DNA of 64,000 bases, taken from Flaccisagitta enflata (lineage: Eukaryota; Chaetognatha; Sagittoidea; Aphragmophora). The notes under the pieces are model-generated. The model saw only the letters and a program-made list of their open reading frames with translations, was not told where the DNA came from and made no database searches. Position 1 is the first letter of the stretch, and the number at the start of each line of letters is the position of its first letter. Below, in pieces: positions 53,380 through 64,000 of this stretch. Location of the stretch: positions 105,462,001 to 105,526,000 of the forward strand of contig OZ231126.1 of assembly GCA_965153355.1 (NCBI GenBank), in the 5' to 3' direction. A program made the position numbers and the translations under genes.

Positions 53380-53864
53380 TCTACACGGCTACCGAAGTGG
53401 GGTGCGGGTGGGCAGGGGCCATATTTGAGGTCACCAGACCATTTGGGTAGTGAGGTCAAAGAAATAAAATCATAAAAAAAAGTAAAGTGTGACCGACCAA
53501 CCGACCGACCAACCAACTGACCAACCGACGGACAAAGCGGGTTGTAGAGTCGCGCGCACGCGACTAAAAAAAATGCTAAAAGAAATTATCATCTTTCTTT
53601 CAAAGTTATTTCCTGATGCGTTGACAAAAAGACAACGAGTTCTTGAACAAGTGACACAGGGTCACAATATCGTTGCAGATGGGTTGGTAGGGGCATCCAA
53701 CCCCCATCCACACCCCAAGCCCCCACCCCCCCACCGACACATATACCCAAAAATATATCTAAAACGCTCGCTTTTCCACTTTTTGACCCATGGGTAGGAC
53801 CAACAGGCCAACGGACGGACGGACAGACGGACAAAACCTCCTATAGAGTTGCGCGTCCACAACT
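53380..53864 (-). mobile_element. two adjacent family-2 elements
   Basis: First: ACACGGCTACCGAAGTGGGG to hairpin AGTCGCG-CGCA-CGCGACT (53548-53565). Second: GTTGCAGATGGGTTGGTAGGGGC to GTTGCG...CACAAC (53847-53864), both followed by A-runs. Confidence 0.6.
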
Positions 53865-53919
53865 AAAAACTTAATGATCAGGAAAAGTAAGCATTATTGC
53901 ATATTGTTTTTCGAGTTCA

Positions 53920-54040
53920 AGCATTCATTCATTCATTCATTCATTCATTCATTCATTCATTCATTCATTCATTCATTCATTCATTCATACCACCATTCCT
54001 CCATTCATTCATTTACCTATTCATTCATTCATTTGATCAT
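53920..54040. repeat. (ATTC)n microsatellite
   Basis: About 18 ATTC units plus broken copies. Confidence 0.95.
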
Positions 54041-54708
54041 CTGGGCCAACCCTTGCTAATTTAGAAAAGATTTCATTTCTCTTTTAAAGACTAAGACTTT
54101 TTTTGAAGTGAATGATTTGAATTACCTCAAAACCCAAACGCTTCAACGTCACAAGATTTTTTGCTACTTCATTGTTACTATGGAAACAAAAAAAAACGAA
54201 TTACACCCGGGTTTGGGCCATACGAAACTGAATGTTGTGGCTCGTATTTTGGCCCATACAAGCCCGTTTTGAGCCCCCAAAAAAAGCTCATACGCAAGGC
54301 CTACGTCATGTTTTCCTTTTTTTAAGATTTGATTTATTGGACCCCACTGCTCCTGTCCAAATGGTCTAGTGACCTCAGATACGGCCTCTGCCCACCCACA
54401 CGCGACTTCGGTATCCGTGTATCCGGCCTTGCTTCTTATCATACAGGGTGTTTCAAGTGAGTAGTAACATAACCATAGCCAAAAAAAACCGTACATGGCG
54501 GTTATCGATGCTTTTGACTGGTTTAGTTTCGATGAAAATAAAAAAAATCGGTGACCATTTGAAAGATCTTCGAAAGTTCTTCAAATCTAGACCAAGGAGG
54601 GAGTCATTGCTCAATGCGTTTAGAAAATTTTCTTCTTTTTCTTTTTCTTTTTCTTTTTCTTTTTCTTCTTCTTCTTCCTCTTTTTCTTCTTGTTCTGCTC
54701 CTCCTTTT
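54041..54708. other. no gene; family-2 remnant and (CTTTTT)n
   Basis: 54345-54432 is a family-2 end (TGCTCCTGTCCAAATGG ... GTATCCGTGTATCCGGCCTTG). 54635-54690 is a CTTTTT/CTTCTT tract. Nothing else is supported. Confidence 0.45.
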
Positions 54709-55980
54709 GGGCAGCGGCCCCGGAGGAGCCGATGACCTATGATTCCACATAGGGCAATTTTCTCTGGTTTCCGTTTTCCGTCCATCCGTCCCCCCCTCCC
54801 GCAAGCCTCAAATAAGACCTCTCAGACCCCATATCAGGCCTTTCAGACCCCAAATCAGACCTTGCTGACCTCAAATCAGGCCTCTCAAACCCCAAATTAG
54901 GCCTCCCAGACCCTAAATCAGGCCTCTCAGACCCCAAATCAGGCCTTCAGACCCAAGATCAGGCTTCTCAGACCCCGAATTAGGCCTCTCAGACCCAAAT
55001 CAGGCCTTAGACCCCTAATCAGGCTTTTCAGATTCCAAATTAGGAGGAGGACACTCAAGGCCGAATCCTCATCTGAAAATGCTCCCAAACAACTTTAGGC
55101 AGAATTTGTCTAGAGTGGTTGCAATTTTCACTGCTCATTGTAATTAAAGTGGTTTATGAGTGAACTTCAGAAACAAAGTTTTCTTGGGCCCTGATTGATA
55201 CTTTATTTGCACCACTATTTATATATTTTTTACATTATCTTTTAACACAATCTATAATTGCCAATTTTTGAAAATCTTAAGATCAAGATTCCCACAATTT
55301 CTAATTTTGATTTTTTTTTCAAAATAATCATTTATCTTGTTTAATTTGTAAAAATATCAAAGCAGGAAATAAAAAATGTAGATTTATTTTAATTTCTAGA
55401 CTATTTTTTATGATAGATTTTTGTATTTTTGAAAAGAATTTCAATAATTCTTTTTTAGAATTGTTGGAAAATAGTGTGAAAATAAGGATAAAGCTAAACA
55501 ATGAAAACAAACTAAAACAACCTTTTTCATGAATAAGATAAACCGGTCTTTAAGAATCCCCAGAAGAAATAAAAGTTAAAAAACACAAGTTAAAAATGAA
55601 AATGAGGGATGTCCTGCTTCATTCCACTCAAGTCCGAATTCTAACTAAAGTGGTTTCAGTTTTAACTAGTCCAAAATTCGGCCTAAAATGGTTCCCCCCA
55701 AATGAGACCCCTCAGACCCAAATCAGGCCTTTCAGACCCCAAATCAAGCTTCTCAGACCCAAAACCACGCCTCTCAGACCCTAAATCAGACCTTTCAGAC
55801 CCAAAATCAGGCCTCTCAGCCCTCCAAACCAGCCCTCTCAAACCGGAGAAAATTGTCCTATGTGGAATCATAGGTCATTGGCCCCTCCGGGACCGCTGCC
55901 CCTCTCATTATCTCATTCCCACATACACTAACTTAGGAGCATCGGGTACTGCTGACCATGTAACGCTTTTGCGACTATTA
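54709..55980 (+). mobile_element. minisatellite element (family 1a), long variant
   Basis: Starts GGGCAGCGGCCCCGGAGGAGCCGATGACCTATGATTCCACATAGGG. Two minisatellite blocks (CCTCTCAGACCCCAAATCAGG, 54810-55040 and 55705-55840) are separated by 640 bp of other sequence whose ends repeat each other (AAGGCCGAATCC / AAGTCCGAATTC). The inverted terminus lies at 55860-55900, tail to CGCTTTTGCGACTATTA at 55980. Confidence 0.65.
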
Positions 55981-56170
55981 CTTCTTCTTCTTCTTCTTCT
56001 CCTTCTTCGTCTTTATCTTCTTCTTCTTCTTCTTCTTCTTCTTCTTCTTCTTCTTCTTCTTCTTCTTCTTCTTCTTCTTCTTCTTCTTCTTCTTCTTCTT
56101 CTTCTTCTTCTTCTTCTTCTTCTTCTTCTTCTTCTTCTTCTTCTTCTTCTTCTTCTTCTTCTTCTTCTTT
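55981..56170. repeat. (TTC)n microsatellite
   Basis: About 60 TTC units, directly after a family-1 element; Leu, Glu and Lys homopolymer frames are artefacts. Confidence 0.97.
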
Positions 56171-56199
56171 TTCCCCTTCTTTTTCTCCTTTTTCTTCGA

Positions 56200-57540
56200 G
56201 CTCAGTATCAATGAAACAGTGCAATCCCGAAATCAAGCGCGCGAACTGAGTAGAGGGGGATTTCAAAGGATCCATCTAGAAAAAAATGTAAACCTAATCT
56301 TATCATAGTTTTTTAAAGTTAATTTGATGAAATAGTTTGTTAAAAAGTAGTTTTTAATTTTTTTTATGAATTAAGTTGATTGTTGTACGGTTTGTAAATG
56401 ATTCAAATATTTGATTTAGAATATGAAAGATGAAAAATTAAAAATGATCAGAATGAGTGTGAAAATAAAAGAGACAAAAAACACAAAATGAAAAAAAAAG
56501 TAAAAAAAAGAATGAAAAATGAAAATGAAAAATAAAAAATAAGAAATGAAAAATGAAAAATGAAAAATGAAAAATGAAAAATGAAAAATGAAAAATGAAA
56601 AATGAAAAATGAAAAATGAAAAATGAAAAAATAGAAAAATAAAAAATAAAAATGAAAAATGAAAAATGAAAAAATGAAAAAATGAAAAAATGAAAAAATG
56701 AAAAAATGAAAAAATGAAAAATGAAAAATGAAAAATGAAAAATGAAAAGTAAAAATGAAAAATGAAATAAAAAGTAAAAAGAGAAAAGTGAAAAATGAAA
56801 ATAAAAAGTGAAAAATAAAAAATGAAAATTGAAGTGAACAACATTTTTATGGTGGTAACTGTTTTTTTTAATAAAAGAAAAAAAGTAACTATCAAAAAGC
56901 CTGGGGATACATTTTTTTCAGGTCTAGTTGGGTTATCTGCTTAATTCCCCTAACTAAAGAAACTGAATGATATGCTTTTGAGAAGTTCATTCTTTTCTGC
57001 TTGCCATTCACTTGCCATTCATTCTTTTGTGCGACTATTTCTTCATTTATCTGTTCATTCATTCATTCATTCATTCATTCATTCATTCATTCATTCATTC
57101 ATTCATTCATTCATTCATTCATTCATTCATTCATTCATTCAAAACTCAGAAGTTCTTGATTATGAATTGGCCGTAATTTGGCCTTGTTTATCATAAGAAG
57201 CTATTTTTCTTTTCTCCCCCTGAATAAGCTATCCGTTCATTAAATACATTTCAATAATTATTCATGAGCGACTTTTTTCATTGTTAATGAACCTACACTG
57301 TTGGGTCATTCTTAAACAGCTAAAAAAATCCACTAAACATCGTTGGTGGAGTGAATTTTTTTGGCCGGTCATGAACGTGATTTTTATGGTCCTTTTAAAA
57401 GTGGGTTTTATTAGCTCAACCGTTCATGCCTAGACTTTTTTTTGCTGTTCATGAACAGTAACATAGCATCGTTCATCAACAGCAACATAGCGTCGTTCAT
57501 CAACAGTAAAAAACCCACTCCATCGTTGGTGGAGTGAATT
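56200..57540 (+). repeat. interior module, copy 2
   Basis: Paralogue of 37.06-39.2 kb with the same order of flanks, (GAAAAAT)n (56510-56830), (ATTC)n (57056-57140), GTAATTTGGCCTTGTT and terminal-repeat-like sequence. Here it continues into the real right terminus. Confidence 0.65.
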
Positions 57541-58020
57541 TTTGTTGGTAGAGTTTTTTTTTCTTATGAGCAATCGTTCATCAAATGCATTTTAATGATC
57601 GTTCTTCAACATCACCATGCCATTGTTCATGAACATTCATATAGACTCGTTCATCAACAGCAAAAAAATCCACTCCACCAACAGAGTCGCTGGTGGAGTT
57701 TTTATTCTCTTATGAGCAATCGTTCATCAAATGCATTCTAATGATCGTTCATCAACATCACTATGCCATTGTTCATGAACATTCATATAGACTCGTTCAT
57801 CAACAGCAAAAAAATCCACTCCACCAACAGAGTCGTTGGTGGAGTGGATTTTTTTGCCGTTCATGAACGTGCTTTTTAGGGCCCTTCCTGAACAAAATCG
57901 TTGGCCAAGAGCCTCATTTGCTCGTTCATGAACAGTTGTATGGCATTGTTCCCGAACTGGCGTTCATTTCCCGTTGCTGAAACCCCCCAAATTCGCTGGC
58001 GGACTACCTGCTCTTTCTCT
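57290..58020 (-). repeat. right terminal inverted repeat
   Basis: Read on the minus strand it begins TAGTCCGCCAGCGAATTTGGGGGG and matches the left end. It contains two to three ~155-bp units with CGTTCATCAACAGCAAAAAAATCCACTCCACCAACAGAGTCG and repeated GTTCATGAAC palindromes. Confidence 0.75.
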
Positions 58021-58357
58021 CCCTCCAATCTTGGATGAGCAAATCAGAGAGAAGGAGCAACTCGAAGAGAGAACCATCAGAGAGGGCTGTTGAAAATGCG
58101 CTTGGATTCAAAATGACGTTGACCATGCTATGATTCATTGCTTGGAATACGTATTTTGTTGTTTTTTTGGGCATCTGCCACTAAGAAGCTTGATCAGATA
58201 AAAAAGGAGGAATAAGCAAACACATAAAAACACCCATAAAATCTGAATTTGTTGTGAGGAAGTCAAAGGAGGAGGATCGTTGATTTACATTCTCTGCATG
58301 GAAAAAAGTAATCTGTTTTTTACAATCTTGACCCTTGTTGGTAACTAGTGCACTCTC

Positions 58358-58430
<73 letters not shown>

Positions 58431-58541
58431 TTGAAAAAGATGATTCATCTTGTGTGGGTCTGGGATAGAAAACATGGTCTATCCAATGTCAAGGGATAGA
58501 AGACATTTGTCAATCTTTCTCTGCTGGTCTTAACAATCAAA
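58021..58541 (+). other. protease upstream region with intron-like module
   Basis: Contains AATCAGAGAGAAGGAG, GAACCATCAGAGAGG, TAACTAGTGC and (CT)n (58360-58425), the same ingredients as the two capsid introns. No coding signal; it may be a 5' UTR intron or promoter of the protease gene. Confidence 0.4.
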
Positions 58542-58771
58542 ATGAATGGGCTTCAAATTTTGAATGCTTTAAAGTCAGACCCCTTGTGTAATAGGCTCAT
58601 GCCAATTGTGATATGTCAGGATCAAAGTTTACCATATATCACAAAAGAGTCTAAACATAAGCTTGTAGTGGTAAATTCTAGTAATACTACAGAAAAATTT
58701 GGAAAACATTGGTTGAGTTTAAATCTAGAGGGCCTAGATTTAGTAAGAAATAGATATATTCAACTGTATGA
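58542..58771 (+). pseudogene. Maverick adenain-like cysteine protease, N-terminal part
   Basis: ATG 58542. The start MNGLQILNALKSDPLCNRLMP, then KLVVVNSSNTTEKFGKHWLSLNL, matches the N-terminus of adenovirus-type proteases in Mavericks. The catalytic His lies in GKHW and a following acidic strand (IQLYDT) is in the place of the second catalytic residue. The frame runs on to 58940, but from 58772 it is foldback sequence rather than protease. The C-terminal catalytic part resumes after the foldback at about 59618. Confidence 0.65.
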
Positions 58772-59617
58772 TACAGTATGTTTCATCTCGACTGTAACAT
58801 TTCATGACAATGTAGCTCCAAAAGTATTAAAGATAAATCAATTCTGTAAAAAATATCTGAAAGATAATACTTTAGCATTTAATGTTCATCAATTCCTAGG
58901 ACTTTTTGACAAAAATTGGACGCTTTTATCACCTAGCTAGCTAGATCGCACAAAATGCAAAAAATGTTATTTTATTCTTTATATTTCTGAGGTATATATC
59001 AATAGGCTTCTTTTCTTTTTCATAATTTACAAACTACAAAAAAAATTCTCTCATTTAAGACCAATCTAGCATCAGTAGCTAAAACTGTTTGAAAAAAAGA
59101 GCAATTTAAGGAAAGACAGTATAACTAGCAAAATAGTAAAATATCCTTTTTTTGCATAGCATATTTTCCAGCTCATAATGTTTTTAAAGGCTGATATTTC
59201 GGTCTTGTAGTAGGAGAGTTATCGTCCTTTTGTCTTTTGGTTTAGCGGTCAATCACTCGAAAGCCGGTAACAAATTAGGGTTAGGGGTAGGGTTAGTGTT
59301 AGGGTTAGAGATAAGGTCAGGGATAGTCTTAGGGATCGGTTAGGGTTAGGGTTAGGGCTAGCGTTAGGGTTAGGGGTGTTTTAGAGCTTAATATCTACTC
59401 GCCGATTGAAAGTTTGCTCTGGCAGAATTTTCGGGAAACTCAAGTGCGATACTTCATCTACAAAATGACCGATATTTCTTAAAAAAGTCCTAGGAATTAT
59501 TGATAACAAAATGCTAAAGTATTATCTTCCAGATGTTTGTTACAGAATAAAATTATCTTTATTACTTTTGGAGCTACACCGTCATGAAATGTTACAGTCG
59601 AGATGAAACATACTGTA
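58772..59617. repeat. foldback insertion with telomere-like loop
   Basis: Arm 58772-58930 and arm 59460-59617 are inverted copies with about 80-90% identity, starting TACAGTATGTTTCATCTCG. The 530-bp loop (58931-59459) contains a degenerate (TTAGGG)n tract at 59270-59385. The arms sit exactly between the two protease halves. Confidence 0.7.
59270..59385. repeat. degenerate TTAGGG interstitial tract
   Basis: About 16 GTTAGGG/TTAGGG-like units with single-base changes (for example GGTAGGG, GTTAGTG, GTTAGAG), all in the same orientation. Confidence 0.85.
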
Positions 59618-59997
59618 GTGCTGGAAAAAATCTAAAGGATACTCCTATTCTAGAAAGAGCTATAAAGCTAGCACAGAAAAAATACAAAGCCAAACTATTA
59701 AGTCTTAAAACAGTCCAAATATCCCTTTTATCTTCTTGTGGAGCTCATACTTTGGCCTGTTTATGGCTTTCCTCTAGAAAACTGTTACCAAATGACATCA
59801 TCCATCTATTTTACAGTGAAAAAAATGTCAGACATTTACACAATCACTACAAAAATGATTGTTTAGTCGCCTTCTTTGTACATACAATTTTTCCCAATAT
59901 AAGGAAGAACTATTCTGTCTTGGATCTCATTTTCAATCGGGAGTTCTTGAATCAACAACGGAAAAACGGAAAAAAAAAAAAAAAAAATCTCTCATAA
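59618..59997 (+). pseudogene. Maverick cysteine protease, C-terminal part with catalytic Cys
   Basis: Open frame after the foldback encodes TPILERAIKLAQKKYKAKL, then TVQISLLSSCGAHTLACLWL, which carries the catalytic Cys in the SxxCGxxxxxxLxL context of adenain-type proteases. A helix (DIIHLFYSEKN) and NDCLVAFFVHTIF follow, the usual end of the domain. With the upstream part it would form a complete enzyme, but the intervening foldback separates them. It ends in a Lys-rich frame caused by an A-run at 59969-59987. Confidence 0.65.
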
Positions 59998-60071
59998 AAT
60001 CGGATGGTGGGAAACTATTTATGAGATACATACAAGTCAATTCTGGTCAAAACCGAAAATGACAGATTCCT

Positions 60072-60794
60072 TCATGGAGCATGGCGAGATTCAAAGCAAG
60101 CAGAAAGCAAGCCGGCAGGAGAGGAGTCAGCAAGAGAGGTGGATAGGGTAATTGCAAAATTATCCCCATCATCAATGTTTTTTGTAATTTTGTTGACAAG
60201 TTTTGTGACTCGGATACGTATTGGCCTCCTCTCACGTTTCTTTGATTCCAACAGGTCTTTCTGTGCCTGAGGAAGTTTGGATTCACAATTTGTGATGGCA
60301 TCCATGGTGTGAAGATTTGTAAGGGTTGGGTGGGGGTTATCGTTGATCTCTTCCTCTTCAGATTCAGAATCAGTTGAAGATAACTGAATCTCCTCCTCTC
60401 CTTCCTCAGGTTGGTTTTCAGTCAGTTTTTGCTCAGCCCAATCAACAAACTCTTTTGCTTCTGCAAGAGCACGTACTGCAAGAGCACGTTCTGCTGTTGG
60501 CCAGTCACCAATTAGTTTACAATAAGCTTCTTTCACAGATTCTGGTAGAAATTCTACCTCTTTCTCTATGCAAACTTTTAATGCATCAAATTCATTTGAT
60601 AAGGAGGTTTTTGTTTGAATCACAGATTCCAAACGTTTTTGTTTTAAGAGTTTTTCTAATCTCTTAACCAAGCCACAAACTTTTTTATAAGTTTCTTGTG
60701 TTTTGCAAAGCAATTGAGTCCACCGATGGACATCTGTTGGGGAAACAGATTTTCTCCATTGATCATAGATTTTTCGGGCTTGTTTAGTGTCCAT
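60072..60794 (-). CDS. 240-residue helical/acidic protein (unidentified)
   Basis: ATG at 60792-60794, stop near 60072, uninterrupted, convergent with the protease. The first 110 residues are helical with Leu/Lys heptads (VCGLVKRLEKLLKQKRLES). A Glu/Ser/Asp-rich linker (GEEEIQLSSTDSESEEEE) follows, then a basic segment (KKRERRPIRIRVTKLVNK). It has no recognised domain. Composition would suit a Gag-like or virion-associated protein. It may be a Maverick gene on the opposite strand or belong to another element. Confidence 0.5.
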   Translation of the reverse strand: MDTKQARKIYDQWRKSVSPTDVHRWTQLLCKTQETYKKVCGLVKRLEKLLKQKRLESVIQTKTSLSNEFDALKVCIEKEVEFLPESVKEAYCKLIGDWPTAERALAVRALAEAKEFVDWAEQKLTENQPEEGEEEIQLSSTDSESEEEEINDNPHPTLTNLHTMDAITNCESKLPQAQKDLLESKKRERRPIRIRVTKLVNKITKNIDDGDNFAITLSTSLADSSPAGLLSACFESRHAP

Positions 60795-60879
60795 GTAACT
60801 GCTTGTTACTGTTAACCATGGCTAAAACAATTTTGAGATCAACTTCCTTAATCAAAATCCAACTTTGGATTATTTTTGA

Positions 60880-61225
60880 TAAATCTCAACCTCTGTGAGA
60901 TATAAATTGGTCTTTAGACCCTTCTTCCAATTAAGCCCGCCTGGCTTGTTTTTTATCTCAACTCCTGTGAGATATAAATAAGTCAATTCTTTAAAACATT
61001 CTTTCCAAGTAAGCCCGCCTGGCTTAGTTCATTATCTAAACCCCTATGAGATAAAACTGGTCAATACAATTGACTCAATATACAGACCAGATTCCCCCAG
61101 GAATTTTCGAACTGGTCAATCTCAACACCTGTGAGATAATAATTTTGACTAATATAGACCAGATTCCCCCAGGAATTTTAATGCTAGTCAATCTCAGCTC
61201 TTGTGAGATTTCAAATTGGTCAAAT
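60880..61225. repeat. ~85-100 bp tandem repeat
   Basis: Four units built on CAATCTCAACCYCTGTGAGATATAAA and either AAGCCCGCCTGGCTT or CAGATTCCCCCAGGAATTTT. They lie just upstream of the minus-strand ORF, so they may hold its promoter. Confidence 0.75.
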
Positions 61226-61234
61226 TCTCACTTT

Positions 61235-61312
61235 CTATATCACCACTTCCAAAATCACCACTTCTAAATTCACCACTTCCTAATTCACCACTTCCAAATT
61301 CACCACTTCCAA
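61235..61312. repeat. 15-bp minisatellite CACCACTTCCAAATT
   Basis: Five units, followed by AAAGT(A/G)C(C/A)TTT and AAGTCCGCCTGACTAT motifs to 61500. Confidence 0.8.
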
Positions 61313-61771
61313 TTTGTGGCTCGTGAAGCACACTTTTTGTCTCCTTGGGTACTCGCAAAGTACCTTTTCTTCTTCAAGTGACAAATGGCACACATGGTTC
61401 TCGTTCTCCTGCAAGTGACTCGTAAAGTGCACTTGTTCCAATGTGACCACTATAGTCCGCCTGACTATGTTCCTATGTGATCACAAAGTCCGCCTGACTA
61501 TTTAACATCCAATTCTGGCCTGCTTGAAATTGAATGAAAAGTTGGAAGATCTAATAAAGGAACGCCATAAAATAGGTCCATATAAAATAAATGGAGGGGT
61601 TTGGTTATAATGAACCTGCTGTTGATAGGATGACAAAATAATAGAAGATAAAGCTGATTGAAGATATTTGAGGTTTGAGGATCTAAATCAGTTTCGCTCC
61701 TTTTATTTTTAACAGTTATCAATTTCAGCAGGAGCAATTAGGAATTGGTGTAGTCGATTCTTGAAGTTCTG

Positions 61772-61810
<39 letters not shown>

Positions 61811-62755
61811 TCTTATCTCTTTTAAGTATCTATCTGTAGTTTATCCAAACTGCAGAATTAAGCGTCTTTGTTTTTCCTGAACATCGACGGAGAATTGCAG
61901 AGATTCAATTTCCCTTTTTTTCATGAAAGGGAGAAAATAAAAGTCCAGAGTTCTTTTCTTTACGAAGGATTTAATGTAAGTGAATCATTCCAAATTTCAA
62001 TTAAACAAGAAAACATAAAATAGAAAGAAAAGTTATTACAAAAAGAAAGATTACATTCTTTATCGGCAACAATTGTTATTCTTAGGCGGCATTGGAATAA
62101 AGACTGAAATAAAGACGAAGGCCGCCAAACTGAGAAGGCAACGTGATTCTTACGAAAAGGAGAAAATGAGAATTGACCAGTCAGAAAGGAATTTGACTTT
62201 TAAACGGGAGAAAGAATACGTTGAGAAAACTTACGAAGGACAAATTCTTAATACAGTATGAATTATCAAAAGTGCTTTTACAAAGATACAGTTTTTTTTC
62301 TTTAAATTGCTAATCGCGTTTTTTATAAATGGATAAAGCTAGAAATACCAGATTGGTCCCATTTTAAAGATCTTTTCAATATCTTAAAAACTGTCACCAG
62401 TTTCATGTCAATCCCTTGAAAAACAACCAACTTATGGGCTGTCAAACACAGACATTTTCATGGGAATTTCGGAGGATTTTCCTATCATCTTTTTTCTTCC
62501 TGTTTTATGATCAATCCTCACATCTCTTTTAGAAGTTGTGTCTGTGGGCCAGTATGTTGGTTTGTCCAATGGTTAGTCTGCCTACCTATCAGTCCATCTA
62601 TCAGGGAGATGGTAAAAAACTTGCAAAATATGAGCAATGTCCAATAAAAAAGATGGGAATTACCCTTGGGCAATAAATTCATACTCCATATAAGTTTTGG
62701 GTTCCTCAAGTGTAGTCAGCCCTTAAAAGTAAGTTTGGAGAAGCAGGTAAGCAGT
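61313..62755. other. no supported gene
   Basis: Contains a (GA)n tract at 61785-61809 and AT-rich sequence. A 62-residue frame at 62073-62261 is Lys/Arg/Glu-rich without a domain and is not called. Confidence 0.4.
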
Positions 62756-63960
62756 CCTATAGGGGACAAAGTATTGTAAAGCACAAGGGGACTTTTGTTT
62801 GTCCATCCAATCATCCCACTAATGAGGACTAATCTGAGGCTTGGGATGTTTAACTGGAAGACTGGTAGCACTGATTCAATGCCGGTGACAATTAATTTGG
62901 GGTTAAAGAGGGCAGGTTAAGGTGAGGAAAAGCCTGGAAAGATTATGTTGGGATGGATTTGAAAATTGAAAGGCCAGTTTGCGGTCTGAGAGAGCCAGTT
63001 TGAGGCCTGAAGAGAAATAGGGGGCAATTTTACAGGCTGAGTGGGCTGTTTTGAGACCTGTGGGGGCTGGTAAGGCTGGCAAGGGCTGATTTGAGGCCTG
63101 CAAGGGCAGATTTGAGGTTTGGAAAGGCCCTAAAGGTGACAAAATCTTGTAGAATACAGGGGTTTGAAGGCTTCTTATGGCTATTTGTAGGTCTGATGAG
63201 GAAGATTTGAGGCCAGAGTGAGCCTAATATAAGACCTGAATAGGCTAAATTGTGGGCTTCAGATGGTTGGCAGTGCCTATTGCCCCAAAGCTGATGATTG
63301 AGTCATGAGATGGTGGGAAGGGCAGGGACTCCAAATGGACTGCTGATCTATATTTGGGTTCATAGAAGATGATAGGGTTGAGATGAAGGCTTTTGGGTAA
63401 GAATCCAAGCCAACAAATTTCACAATTGTGCAAAGCAGGGCAATGGAATTGTTCATTTGTACATTTGTGCATGCATTTGTTTGTATATGCATCCCACCTT
63501 CCCCCCGCTATTTCTTTTCTGTCAATTTCCCATATTATTCAATAGGAATTCCATATTTTTTCTTTTTTTTTTCAATATCCCCTTGGTGGGTGGTTGGTTG
63601 GTTTTGATACACAATGATGGTGTTTTAGGTGGGTAAGGTGGTAGGGTGGATGATTGGTTGGTTTTAGGTGCGTTAGGTTGTTGGTGGGGGGTTGGTTGAT
63701 TTTGATCTTGGTTGTTGGTTCTTTAATGGGTTTGGGGTAAAAAATACCTGATTTGGGGTCTGAGAAGTCTGTTTTAGTGTCAGAGAGCCTTTTTAGGGGT
63801 CAAGAAAGCCTTGTTTGGAGTCTTTGAGCACTAATTGATAGGCATGCTCTTGGATTTGGGAAAAGAGGCATGATGTGAGGCTTGGGGTAGGGAGATGGAT
63901 GGATACTTAAGAAAAAACAATGTGGAATTATAGGTTAAAGAACCCCCCAGAGAACAAATA
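62756..63960. repeat. decayed family-1-like elements
   Basis: GGGGACAAAGTATTGTAAAGCACAAGGGGAC (62763) and AAGGTGACAAAATCTTGTAGAATACAGGGG (63133) are decayed family-1 termini around GGCTGATTTGAGGCCTG units. 63275-63320, 63580-63720 (GGTTGGTTTT repeats) and 63740-63890 are further remnants. Confidence 0.45.
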
Positions 63961-64000
63961 TTCAGAATGAAACAAATTATCATATGGAAGAACAAACAAA

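Noticed and set aside
59270-59385. True telomere end
   Set aside because: The TTAGGG units are degenerate, short and internal, and lie in the loop of a foldback.
62073-62261. 62-residue Lys/Arg/Glu-rich frame
   Set aside because: Too short, no domain, no supporting signals.

Overview
The window is animal nuclear DNA, most likely from an invertebrate. The evidence is GT-AG introns, an endogenous errantivirus-like (Ty3/gypsy) retroelement with an envelope gene, a Maverick/Polinton (adintovirus-like) element, very dense microsatellites and a degenerate TTAGGG tract. The species cannot be named from the sequence. Ordinary host coding sequence is scarce; almost everything is mobile or tandemly repeated.

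Layout. (1) 60-3840: two tandem arrays, an alternating 57/88-bp satellite and a 20-bp G-rich minisatellite. (2) 3.9-12.6 kb (+): a decayed retroelement: Gly-rich Gag, CCHC knuckle behind an in-frame TAA, two DSG aspartic-protease domains, reverse transcriptase with a large Arg/Glu-rich insertion, RNase H, HHCC/DDE integrase and a charged tail. (3) 12.6-19.3 kb: two spliced minus-strand genes (13.8-16.5 kb, five phase-compatible exons; 17.3-18.3 kb, partial) and a small intronless plus-strand gene nested in the first intron of one of them. (4) 19.36-21.68 kb (+): errantivirus-type envelope with furin site, fusion peptide and anchor, then an LTR-like stretch to about 22.65 kb. (5) 22.9-29.28 kb (+): left half of a Maverick: two accessory proteins, broken integrase, penton-like protein, pVI/core-like protein and a major capsid gene carrying two spliceosomal introns. 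(6) 29.32-58.02 kb: a 28.7-kb insertion bounded by inverted termini. It has no recognisable genes and is packed with minisatellite-bearing elements, hairpin-ended elements, a 3-kb palindrome and long microsatellites. (7) 58.5-60.8 kb: the right part of the Maverick: an adenain-like cysteine protease split by a foldback, and a minus-strand ORF of unknown function. (8) 60.8-64 kb: tandem repeats and decayed repeat copies.

How the parts relate. The Maverick genes on the two sides of the 28.7-kb block read in the same direction and in the usual capsid-then-protease order, so the block looks like an insertion into the Maverick. No protein-primed DNA polymerase or packaging ATPase was found, and the integrase is frameshifted, so this Maverick is a relic.

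The most unusual signals are the terminal inverted repeats of the 28.7-kb block, the homologous introns in the Maverick capsid gene, a T-run-targeting family of minisatellite elements with an internal empty-site comparison showing no target duplication, a second family with a covarying terminal hairpin, and spliced antisense genes lying between pol and env.
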